From Methanomicrobia archaeon (lineage in GTDB: Archaea > Methanobacteriota_B > Thermococci > Methanofastidiosales > NM3), in contig JAUVXU010000003.1 in assembly GCA_030603445.1 (NCBI GenBank), forward strand, positions 62,001-126,000: a stretch of DNA of 64,000 nucleotides. The letters run 5' to 3'. Below are positions 53,824 to 62,500 of this stretch, in pieces. Below the pieces are notes generated by a model. It did no database searches. It worked only from the letters and a program-made list of their open reading frames with translations, and was not told the DNA's origin. Numbering within the stretch: position 1 is the stretch's first letter; each line of letters begins with the position of its first letter. The translations under genes were made by a program, and so were the position numbers.

Positions 53824-54302
53824 AGTGAAGAAAGTTCTTTTTGGTAACGTATAAGATCGTTCACGTACTGAATCTTAAGGTCAAGATAGTCTTTTTCAGA
53901 GATGTCCTCTCCATCCTTTAGTTTTTCTATCTCTTCAAGTGATTCGTTTACCTTATCAATTTGCATTGACAATATTTTTATTTTCTCCCTCTTGTAATCC
54001 TCAGGAGATCTGCGCTGTGCTACCTTTTTGTAAAAATCAGTGTATAATAATTCTACTTTATCAATAAACTCCTTTGAGTCATCGCTAAGAAAAAATATTA
54101 CCTTTGCCCTGCCTTTTTCCACATAGGTTTCTTTTTCTACAAGTGCGACATCAATAAGGAGCTTCAAATGCCGCTCTAATCCGCCTCTTGTAAGACCGGT
54201 GATTTTTTCCATATCCTGCGGTCTTTTATTTCCTTCCTTTAGTGCATCCAATATCATCATGCGATACTCATTAGACATTGCAGACAAGGCCTCAATTAAC
54301 AT
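53820..54302 (-). CDS. ArsR-like winged-helix regulator with helical C-terminal region
   Basis: 160 residues. The N-terminal AMSNEYRMMILDALKEGNKRPQDMEKITGLTRGGLERHLKLL is an ArsR/MarR-type winged helix. A helical tail follows (about 95-160) ending in EDISEKDYLDLKIQYVNDLIRYQ. This tail resembles the SHOCT-like GDIGEETYREMKKNY motif of the DUF4097-like protein encoded 487 nt away on the other strand. That likeness and the closeness suggest the two work together. No metal-binding Cys cluster is visible. Confidence 0.76.
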   Translation of the reverse strand: MLIEALSAMSNEYRMMILDALKEGNKRPQDMEKITGLTRGGLERHLKLLIDVALVEKETYVEKGRAKVIFFLSDDSKEFIDKVELLYTDFYKKVAQRRSPEDYKREKIKILSMQIDKVNESLEEIEKLKDGEDISEKDYLDLKIQYVNDLIRYQKELSSL

Positions 54303-54475
54303 GAAATCCGTTTCTCTTTTTTGTATATATATTTTTCTGTTTTGATAAAACTTTATAATTTATTAACAAATAAGAAAATATTGCTATTTTTTCTTTTTTT
54401 AGTAAAATTAATCAAAAAAATCTAAAAAAAACTTAAATAGAATGATATTATAGTATATCACAAGTAAGTAATCAC

Positions 54476-54664
54476 ATGGTGCTGGGAAGAATGGATGCAC
54501 AAAAAACTAAAAATTTTTCTTTTGATGTTTTCTCTTTTTTGAGAAAAAGAAAAAAAGAAAATATTAAAGAAGAATCTATAACCAACAAAAGGAATGTTAA
54601 AAAAGTATCGAGCAGAGATGAATGGACTTATTGTGACAGAAATACATTCAACATCTTATTATAG
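54476..54664 (+). CDS. Possible small basic protein
   Basis: 62 residues, rich in Lys and Arg (FLRKRKKENIKEESITNKRN). It has no recognisable domain. The TATA-like ATTATAGTATAT centred about 24 nt before the ATG argues for a leaderless transcript, but the AT-rich surroundings make such boxes common. It lies between the ArsR-like regulator and the DUF4097-like gene. Confidence 0.35.
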   Translation: MVLGRMDAQKTKNFSFDVFSFLRKRKKENIKEESITNKRNVKKVSSRDEWTYCDRNTFNILL

Positions 54665-54788
54665 GTGGTAATATCTGAATATAAAAGTTAATTATAAAAA
54701 CCATAACTAAAATAACAATAATACGCGCCATATGATAACATTAATATGTATAAAAGAAAGTTAGAAGGTATATGGAGCTGGTGTAGTC

Positions 54789-55979
54789 TTGGCAGTGAAA
54801 GATAAATTAGAACTGGAACGTCTCCTCTCTATGATGGATGATTTAGAACGGATGTATCAAGAGGGTGATATAGGTGAAGAAACGTACAGGGAGATGAAAA
54901 AAAACTACCAACATAGAATAACTCGTTTACAAAATAGGATAATGGACCTAGAAAGCGACATAAAAGAAGTAATCTCCACAACAATCGATAGCATACCAGA
55001 CAACGTCACAGAAAATGTAAATGACATCCTGAAAAACACCATGCGCACGCTAAAAGAACAGCTCAAGACAAAAGGCGTTACCCCTACAAAAAATAAATTC
55101 AAACGGGAAGAAACGATAAAAATCCCTACAAAAGCGTCAGAAAGACTTACAGTAAGATGTGATGTCGAGTATGGGGGCGTATTCATCAAAGAGGGATCTG
55201 ACGCAAATACCATTATCAAAGTTCTAAACATGATAAGAAGTGATAATGAGGAAAAAGCGAATGAAAAGTTGGACAAGATTGAGATAAATTGTACAGATTA
55301 TATACGCAATCAATCGCATATAATAGAAATAAAGCCTGAAGGGCCACGAAATGCCAATACCCAGCTATTTATAGAACTGCCCCCATCCTCCACTCAAACT
55401 CTTGACATAAGTGTTGAAAAAGGCAATATATTGTTAAAAAATCTCACTTTTGATAATTGCAAACTAGAAATAGAAAATGGCAACATTGATTTGAAAAATT
55501 GTGATTGTGCCTCTGCTGCCATAGATATAGAAAATGGTGCTATTACTTTGGACGAAATAAATATACAAAACAACGCCAAAATAACAAACGAGAACGGCAA
55601 CATAAAAATTATCGAAACTCGTGGAGCCCGCCTCAAGGCCTTAACAGAAAAAGGGAATATTACTGCCTACTGTTCTTTTGAAAAATCCACATTATCCACA
55701 GAGCTTGGCCGTATCAAGTTCAAACCAATAGACATCATAAAGCAAGAATACGATATAACATCGGAACTGGGATCTATAAAAATATTAGTAGATGATAAGA
55801 TGCCGCTTTATATCAAGACAGATATTTGTCAAGGAACTATAAAAAACATAACACGCCTTTCTAAAAAACTAGTCGAAGATGCGGCAATATTCGAGTCTGA
55901 AAACTATAAGACATCCGACACACCAATTACCATGCGCGTATCAACGTGCTTAGGGTCCATAAAGATAATCAATAAATAG
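54789..55979 (+). CDS. Coiled-coil/SHOCT-like protein with DUF4097-like beta-repeat domain
   Basis: 396 residues from a TTG with GGTG six nt upstream; a GTG two codons on is the alternative. Residues 1-105 are helical and charged, including MYQEGDIGEETYREMKKNY (about 22-40), which is SHOCT-like. From about residue 195 the sequence forms short repeats such as NILLKNLTFDNCKLEIENG, NIDLKNCDC and GNIKIIE, the stacked-strand pattern of DUF4097. There is no signal peptide or transmembrane helix, so it appears cytoplasmic, unlike many bacterial relatives that are membrane linked. The function is unknown. Confidence 0.72.
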   Translation: MAVKDKLELERLLSMMDDLERMYQEGDIGEETYREMKKNYQHRITRLQNRIMDLESDIKEVISTTIDSIPDNVTENVNDILKNTMRTLKEQLKTKGVTPTKNKFKREETIKIPTKASERLTVRCDVEYGGVFIKEGSDANTIIKVLNMIRSDNEEKANEKLDKIEINCTDYIRNQSHIIEIKPEGPRNANTQLFIELPPSSTQTLDISVEKGNILLKNLTFDNCKLEIENGNIDLKNCDCASAAIDIENGAITLDEINIQNNAKITNENGNIKIIETRGARLKALTEKGNITAYCSFEKSTLSTELGRIKFKPIDIIKQEYDITSELGSIKILVDDKMPLYIKTDICQGTIKNITRLSKKLVEDAAIFESENYKTSDTPITMRVSTCLGSIKIINK

Positions 55980-56025
55980 ACTAGATTAACATAACTTTTT
56001 TAAGTATGTATATTATATTACTAAT

Positions 56026-56442
56026 ATGCAAAGAGTAACACGTTTTGGGGTTTCCATACCAACCTCGCTTATACAGCAATTTGACAACATAATAGAAAAG
56101 GAAAAATACAAGAATCGCTCTAAGGCAATTTCAGAGCTCATACGTGCCAAGGTAAGCGAAACAGAGTTTATGAAAGGATCGCATAGCCTCATAGGCACTA
56201 TTACCTATCTGTATGATCCAACAATATATTCTGTTCTTAACAAGATCCAAGATGCTTTGTATGAATCCAAAGCAAATGTGATATCAAACACCATATGCTC
56301 TACAAAGAACGATAAGATATTGGGTGTTTTGACATGTTCAGGAGATTGGTTTGATATAAAGGACACCTATCGGCGCATCAACACAACAAAAGGCGTTGTC
56401 TACTGCAACACTTCGTTTGCGAATCCGGCAATAATAGAATAA
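56026..56442 (+). CDS. NikR-family ribbon-helix-helix regulator without nickel ligands
   Basis: 138 residues. The N-terminal RVTRFGVSIPTSLIQQFDNII and RSKAISELIRAKV form a ribbon-helix-helix DNA-binding domain, and the C-terminal part has the ACT-like fold of NikR (GTITYLYDP, ILGVLTCSGDWFDIKD, GVVYCNTSF). The known nickel ligands of NikR (His in QHHHH, HxH and a Cys about eight residues on) are replaced here by QDALYES, TICST and DKI. It probably senses something other than nickel or uses the Cys residues instead; this is inference. Confidence 0.82.
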   Translation: MQRVTRFGVSIPTSLIQQFDNIIEKEKYKNRSKAISELIRAKVSETEFMKGSHSLIGTITYLYDPTIYSVLNKIQDALYESKANVISNTICSTKNDKILGVLTCSGDWFDIKDTYRRINTTKGVVYCNTSFANPAIIE

Positions 56443-56455
56443 TATCAAAAAGGTC

Positions 56456-57112
56456 CTATTTCCTTACGCCGGCTGTAAGGACGCCAATAGACTCTATCTC
56501 GGCCACAAGGCGATCTCCAACATGAATTTCCCCAACGCCCTCAGGAGTTCCAGTGGCGATTATATCTCCCTTTTCCAACGTCGTTATTTTGGATATCGCA
56601 GATATGGTCTCCTCAACAGAAAATATCATGTTCTTTGTATTTGAAGATTGGCGGACCTCGCCATTGATGGTAAGTTTTATATCCAAGTCATTTGGATTTT
56701 TTATGTTTTCCCTTGGGACAATGTCAAGCTTGATTGGTGCAAATGTATCAAAACCCTTAGCTATCGACCATGGCCTGCCTTCTTTGATATACTTGTCCTG
56801 AAGATCCCTGGCTGTAATATCAAGCAGTATTGTATAACCAAGCACATAATCTAGCGCCTCCTCCTTAGAGATGTTAGTGCCTTCCTTTCCTATGACAACA
56901 GCTAGTTCCACCTCATGGTGGATGCTCTTGGACATATCCGGAAGAATGATGTCCTCATTATCGCCTATTATGGATTGAGGGGGTTTCAAGAACCATAATG
57001 GCATCTCTGGTATGGCATGTTTTAGTTCAACGCCATGCGCATGGTAATTTACTATTAGACATACTAATTTTGATGGGCATATATTTTCTCCATTAAATTT
57101 TAGTGCCCTCAT
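56456..57112 (-). CDS. Fumarylacetoacetate hydrolase family protein
   Basis: 218 residues from the ATG before RALKFNGENICPSK, which falls 7 nt after the LSm stop; AGGAG is about 12 nt upstream. The catalytic domain shows NYHAHG-like VNYHAHGVE, FLKPPQSIIG, HHEVELAVVIGKEG with the metal Glu residues, DITARDLQ, KGFDTFAP and TGTPEGVG. The family hydrolyses or decarboxylates acylpyruvates and related diketones; the substrate is unknown. It is probably co-transcribed with the LSm gene. Confidence 0.9.
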   Translation of the reverse strand: MRALKFNGENICPSKLVCLIVNYHAHGVELKHAIPEMPLWFLKPPQSIIGDNEDIILPDMSKSIHHEVELAVVIGKEGTNISKEEALDYVLGYTILLDITARDLQDKYIKEGRPWSIAKGFDTFAPIKLDIVPRENIKNPNDLDIKLTINGEVRQSSNTKNMIFSVEETISAISKITTLEKGDIIATGTPEGVGEIHVGDRLVAEIESIGVLTAGVRK

Positions 57113-57119
57113 TATGCCA

Positions 57120-57359
57120 CTACTCCTGCCATAGTATCTCGTCTTCACTGCTAATGCTAAGAATGTTATTTCGTCGAATTATAACGCGCCCAAGGCTCTT
57201 TTCCCCATCCTCTAAAACCACAATTGTATTGTCCAATGCTATGTTTAAGTCCTTGTCGTATCCAAGCATGGTCCCTGTCAAAAGTCTGCCATCCCTAAGG
57301 TATACATTAACTACCTTGTCTAAATTTTTATGAATAAGATCAAAAGGTTTTTCACTCAT
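57120..57359 (-). CDS. Sm-like RNA-binding protein (LSm)
   Basis: 79 residues from the ATG before SEKPFDLIHK; an ATG five codons earlier is in frame, but GGGGG positioned 8 nt upstream favours this one. Sm1 (VVNVYLRDGRLLTGTMLGYD) and Sm2 (LGRVIIRRNNILSIS) motifs are both clear. Archaeal LSm proteins form heptamer rings that bind U-rich RNA and act in RNA turnover and tRNA processing. The FAH-family gene follows. Confidence 0.95.
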   Translation of the reverse strand: MSEKPFDLIHKNLDKVVNVYLRDGRLLTGTMLGYDKDLNIALDNTIVVLEDGEKSLGRVIIRRNNILSISSEDEILWQE

Positions 57360-57452
57360 GTAAATTTCCCCCATTGAAAAAGATAGATTATGCTTTAAAA
57401 ATCTTGTGTTATCGGTTGATAAAAAGACAAATTATCTATTACACGAATACTA

Positions 57453-57483
57453 AAGTTACCGATAAGTTACAATGTTAAGTTAC
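57453..57483 (+). promoter_or_regulatory. Three AAGTTAC repeats upstream of ribK, possible operator
   Basis: AAGTTAC occurs at 57453-57459, 57464-57470 and 57477-57483, with 11- and 13-nt steps, and a near copy at about 57506. In addition ACCGATAA (57458-57465) is the reverse complement of TTATCGGT (57409-57416). The cluster is about 100 nt before the riboflavin kinase start. Because that kinase carries its own DNA-binding domain, autoregulation through these repeats is plausible. Confidence 0.42.
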
Positions 57484-57580
57484 AAAAATATTTGTATATC
57501 ATAGGAAAGTTATATTATATCAAGCCAAAAAATATATATTCGATAATAATGAGTAGTTGATAAAGATTTAAGGTGATAAA

Positions 57581-58249
57581 TTGGAACTAGAAATAATCGC
57601 CAGTCTTATACCTCTTGCGAAAAGAGGTGCATTAGACGATAAGATATACCTAAATTCTAATGAATTTGCAAAAGACTTGAAAACATCGCAGCAGACCGCA
57701 AACAGGCGCCTCCAGATACTTGAGAAAATGGAGTACATAACACGCACTGGAAGCTCACGCCGCCAGCAGGTACAACTTACTGATATAGGCAAGATGAAGG
57801 TAAAGGAGCTATTTTTTGACCTATACAACATTTTCAGTGAACAGGAACACGAGGTAACAATACGAGGCAGGTTAATCTCAGGTATGGGGGAAGGGAAATA
57901 TTATATCTCCAGATCAGGGTATAGAAATCAATTTATCAATAAGATGGGATTTTCACCGTACCCCGGCACATTTAATATCATACTTGATGACAAGAACCTT
58001 GCACGATTCCAGGCAGGGATAAGCAAACTGCTTTTCATAACACTTGAAGAATTCAAAACAGAGGACAGAACATTTGGAGCCGTAAAAACTTATAAGGCAA
58101 CTATCAACAATAAGGTTGATGGCGCAATAATAATACCTTATCGTACCCATCATGACAAAAATATCATAGAAATCGTTGCTCCAAACTTCCTGAGAAAGGA
58201 GCTTGGAACAAAGGAAGGAGACCTCATTGATGTGACAATGTACGGGTGA
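57581..58249 (+). CDS. ribK: RbkR: winged-helix regulator fused to CTP-dependent riboflavin kinase
   Basis: 222 residues from a TTG with AAGGTGAT three nt upstream. Residues 1-90 are a winged helix (FAKDLKTSQQTANRRLQILEKMEYI). Residues about 95-222 are the archaeal kinase that uses CTP to make FMN: RGRLISGMGEGKYYISRSGY, FSPYPGTFNIIL with the riboflavin-binding Thr and Asn, and a final GTKEGDLIDVTM. RbkR-type fusions both make FMN and regulate riboflavin genes. The ArfB-like gene at the start of the window would belong to the same pathway. The next gene starts 7 nt after the stop. Confidence 0.93.
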   Translation: MELEIIASLIPLAKRGALDDKIYLNSNEFAKDLKTSQQTANRRLQILEKMEYITRTGSSRRQQVQLTDIGKMKVKELFFDLYNIFSEQEHEVTIRGRLISGMGEGKYYISRSGYRNQFINKMGFSPYPGTFNIILDDKNLARFQAGISKLLFITLEEFKTEDRTFGAVKTYKATINNKVDGAIIIPYRTHHDKNIIEIVAPNFLRKELGTKEGDLIDVTMYG

Positions 58250-58256
58250 GACGAAT

Positions 58257-58700
58257 ATGAAAAAAGCTTATTTTAGCCATCCTTCACTTGTATACCATAC
58301 TGCAACAGAAGATTATGCAATACGATTAATCAAGCATGAACTAGAGGTAACTGATATAATAAATCCATTTGATTATAGGAGAAAAAAAAGAAATCTTTTG
58401 TCAAAACTTCTAGAGGATTCCGATATTCTCGTTGGAATGTCAATCTACGATCAATACCCTTTCATTGTATGGAATGATATGGAGTATGGATTATCTCTTG
58501 ATAAAGAAATCTATACCCTAACCTTTCCAAAGGAAAAAACAAAGCCAATTGTTTTGGAGAAAGGGATTAATAGGTCATTTCCAAAACTTTCTGAAAAAGA
58601 GACAGAACTACTTTATCATGGAATTATGAAGCAAGACAGCAAAGGTTTTTTGGCAAGCCTGTTTTTTGGCAAGCTTATGAAACGAGAAAAAGTATTCTAA
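58257..58700 (+). CDS. Nucleoside 2-deoxyribosyltransferase-like protein
   Basis: 147 residues. The pattern KKAYFSHPSL, TDIINPFDYR, LLEDSDILVGMSIYDQYPFIVWNDMEYG and DKEIYTLTF resembles the small Rossmann-like fold of nucleoside deoxyribosyltransferases and related nucleotide hydrolases, with the Glu in MEYG where the catalytic or substrate-binding acid would be. Exact activity cannot be assigned. It follows ribK by 7 nt, so it may act on a nucleotide linked to flavin metabolism. Its end overlaps the PCNA gene by 4 nt in a convergent way. Confidence 0.55.
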   Translation: MKKAYFSHPSLVYHTATEDYAIRLIKHELEVTDIINPFDYRRKKRNLLSKLLEDSDILVGMSIYDQYPFIVWNDMEYGLSLDKEIYTLTFPKEKTKPIVLEKGINRSFPKLSEKETELLYHGIMKQDSKGFLASLFFGKLMKREKVF

Positions 58701-59440
58701 TATTCCATGGGGGCAAGGAAGAACACCATATTACCCTCCTGAAGTATAAACTCAAGCTTAAGAGGGTAGTTCTTATCCCCAATATATATCCTTATATAGT
58801 CGGAGATCTGCCCAGCTTTTAGAAATGACATCAAGTATGAGATATTATAGCGCGCTGTACATGGTTTTTGTGCATTCATCTCCCTTATAGCTTCATTTTT
58901 GCTATTAATAGTCACAGTGGCATTGCCAAGCTCCCCAACAGAAGACAATGTTATATTATCCTCGTCTATATCAAATGTTACAAATCCGCCAACAACGGCC
59001 AGGTCCTTTATACAGTTCCTAAAGACCTCTGTCTCAATCTCGATCATGGCAGGAAAAGCAAGGTCTATTTTTGGTAGGTTGTTGTTAAGCTCTATTAATG
59101 ACGCATCAAATTTTCGCTCGATTCCTCCATTCAACGTTACCTGGAGGGTATTTTCCCTATCACGGGAAACCAAGGTGATTACATCATTGTGTAGGATCCG
59201 CTTTGCAATCTTATCAAGAGATGTCATGTCGACCCCAAACTCCATAGGGTCATCCACAAAAAAATCCTCAAAAAAGTTATCGCGAAGGAACACCTCTACC
59301 TTTGATATGATGGAGGGATCCGCTCCTTCTATACGAAAACTGTTACTATCAAAAATAAATGCTGCCTCATCGACTATTTCGGCTATAGACTCAATGATAT
59401 ATTTTAGTGTTCTTGAGTCTGTAACTGATACCTCGATCAT
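58697..59440 (-). CDS. pcn: DNA polymerase sliding clamp PCNA
   Basis: 247 residues, normal for PCNA. It encircles DNA and holds polymerase and other enzymes. Features are the N-terminal LKYIIESIAEIVDEAAF, a central hydrophobic run with DLAFPAMIEIETEVFRN in the interdomain-connector area, and the C-terminal MVFFLAPMEY, which resembles the LAPR-type ending of the family. RfcS, RfcL and PolB, all in this window, are its partners; two of them end in PIP boxes. It lies downstream of smc on the same strand. Confidence 0.95.
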   Translation of the reverse strand: MIEVSVTDSRTLKYIIESIAEIVDEAAFIFDSNSFRIEGADPSIISKVEVFLRDNFFEDFFVDDPMEFGVDMTSLDKIAKRILHNDVITLVSRDRENTLQVTLNGGIERKFDASLIELNNNLPKIDLAFPAMIEIETEVFRNCIKDLAVVGGFVTFDIDEDNITLSSVGELGNATVTINSKNEAIREMNAQKPCTARYNISYLMSFLKAGQISDYIRIYIGDKNYPLKLEFILQEGNMVFFLAPMEY

Positions 59441-59540
59441 GATAGTTTCCCCAAGGAGGTATAATCAATATAGATATTAAAATGTTACGGAAGTAAATGT
59501 AAAAGAAGTAAATGAAATAAACACATGATAAAAAATCGAC

Positions 59541-62500
59541 TTACCCCTCTGCAACGCCATAGCGTTCGGTGTCTACAACACTATTAACCTTCTCAAGTTC
59601 CACAGAAACTATTTTTGATATTTTATTCTTTGATATAGAAGTTCCGAAAAGACGATCAGCTGTTGTCATCATGACGTCACGGTGCGTGATGATAATAAAC
59701 TGGGATATTGATGATGAAAGTTTAACAAGTTTAGAGACGCGCTTAACATTGTCATCATCCAGATGCGCATCTATTTCATCTAATATGTAAAATGGTGCAG
59801 GTTTATACCTTTGAATTGCAAAAACGAATGCAATGGCAGTTAGCGCTTTTTCCCCTCCAGACATGCTCTCGGTTCTATTGAGCTCCTTGCCCTCAGGACG
59901 CGCCTCTATAAAGAGTCCTCCAGAGAATGGATCCTCTTCATCCTCCAATACTAAATTACCTTCTCCATTAGGAGATACTTTTCCAAAAATATCGGCAAAA
60001 TTCTCTTTAACTAATAAAAATGCCTGCATAAATATATTTTTCTTTTTCTTTTCAATCTCACCGATGAAATTTAATATAGAGGCCTTCTCCTCCAAAAGTT
60101 TGTCTCGCTTGCTTGAGAGAAGCAGGTAGCGCGTCTCTACCTCATCGTATTCCTCTATTGCCCGCATATTAATTGGTTCAAGCTGTTCTTTCTCCTTTTC
60201 CATGCGAGATATCCTAAAACGCAGTTCCTTAAGGTCCTCTACAATCTTATCAGACCTAGAGTATTCATTTACCTCTAACTTCAATTGATCAATACTATCT
60301 TCAAGAGACGCTTTTTGTACTTCAAGCCCTTTTATGTCTGCTTCAAGGTGGGAAGAACGTTGCTGGGTTTTCTCTCTTTTGTTTCTCATTGCAAATATTT
60401 TTGAACGTAACGAATCGCGCTGACCCCTTATTTCCTTCATAGCTGTTAAGATGGACTCTTCCTCTTCTCGTTTTAAATCTAGCTCCCCTTCTATCTCAAT
60501 CAAAGACTTCTCAAACCCAGATATCTCTTTAGTTAAACTATCAATAGTATCGTATAATGAGGCAATTTCATCTTCAAGGGACACATTTTGAGAAGTAAGG
60601 GATTCCACCTTGGATTCCAAGGAATATATCCTAGCTACCAATGTTTCTCGCTCCTTGCGTTTTTGGGCGATTAATTGACCTAGTTCTTGGGACTTCTCGA
60701 TGCCTTCTGAGCGATATTCTTCTACCTTCCCATCTATTACTTCCTTTTGTGTTAGAGCCTCATTGAGTTCTATATTTAATGATTCCAAGGATGCCTTGTG
60801 TTCCTCAATTAGTTTCTCCTGCCCCTTCAAGTCTGCATCCGCTCTTTGTATCTGTTCTAGAAGAGTTTCCTCACGGGACCTAAAAGCCGAAAGTTGGCGT
60901 GTTAAATCTGATTGTTTCCTAATTGCTGCAGCAATCTCGGCTGCAAGCCCTGCATCTTCTTTTGATGCCTCTTCAACTGCCTCACGCAACTCTAAGAGCT
61001 CGGACCTTATCTTTTCTCTCTTAGACTCAAACTCGTCCCTCTCATGCACAAGGCGCAAGAGTTCTTCCTCATCTTCCTCGGTCTCAAAAGACTCCAGATA
61101 ACGGCGGGGTTTCCAGTATCCTCCTGTGATTATTCCACTAGCTTCTACAATGTCCCCATCAAGGGTCACCATACGCTGCCTCTGCATGTCTTTTGAAACG
61201 TCTATATCCTTGATGATAAGGGTGTTTGAGAAGACAAACTCGAAAGCTTTGCGATGCTCTTCTTTGAATGTAACAAGATTTATGGCAAAATCTATGGCTC
61301 CATCCTTTTCTAAATTCATACTAAATCGTTCAGGATTAAATCGTGGTTGGATGTCCTGAAGAGGAATAAATGTCACGCGCCCAAGCTTATTTTGTTTAAG
61401 ATATCTAATACAGTCTCTTGCCACATCACTATCCTCAACGACAATATTCTTCATACGAGAGCCTGCAGCCACTTCCAAGGCAACAGAGTATTCCTTTTTT
61501 GTGGTGCCAAGGTCGGAGAACTTTCCTATTATACCAGTGAATTTTCCATTATCCTTAAGGCGCATTATCTCATCTATGGCAGAAACATTGCGTCCATAAA
61601 CATCGCGGGCCTCCTTTTTTTTGCCCACCTTAGACTGTATCTCTGTAATAGTGCTACGCAAAGTTATGAGCCTACGTTCCACTGCATCGAGATGATTTGA
61701 TAGTTCTTGTTCCTTTTCACGAATGGATTGTACATTGAGATCGCTTCTTTTAGCTTCCTTCTCATTGTGTTCGCTCTTGGCTAATACAAGTTCTTCTTCT
61801 ACTAAATCTATGTCAAGTGACCCAATAGTTTCGTTTAGTGCTTGCAAGCGTTCCTTGATGGCTATGGAACGCTCAGAGAAGGAGGTTAGCGCATTTTTCA
61901 AGTTATACTCCTTCTCTCTTAGTGAGGTGATGCGTTCCTCAAGAGTATCGGATTCCCCCTTATACTCAAAAAATTTGTTACTAGTCTGCTCCAGACTTTC
62001 AATAATAGAGGTATATGATTCTTCCTTTTCCTTTATTAGATTATCAAGTGTCTCAAGTTCAGCGCGAAGTGAAATAATTAATGTACTTGCTTCCTCAATA
62101 GCAGATGTATTGTTTAAACAAGAATCTTTTAATGAATTTCTCTTCTGCAATGTGTTTTGCAAAGATGATTCCTTCATCTCTTTTCGGGCCCTATATGTAT
62201 CTCGTGAAGAAGTAATATCTGCAATATTGCGCGATATTTTCAGATATTCTTGTTCACTCTTTGTTTCTATCTCACTTTCTTTTTGTGAAAAAAGTTCTTC
62301 AGAACACTCAATCTCCTGAAAAAGCATTTCTGATTCGTCGTGCAAAGTCGTTATTTCTTTTGACTTGGCCTCTATTGAGGAAGTGGTCGCCTCATACTCC
62401 TTTGTTTGTTCTTCAAGCTCTCCATAAAGAAGATCCCCCTTGTTCTTGTCTATTTCCTCTTTAAGGTACTTGTATCTAAGCGCATCGTTCTTCTCGTTCT

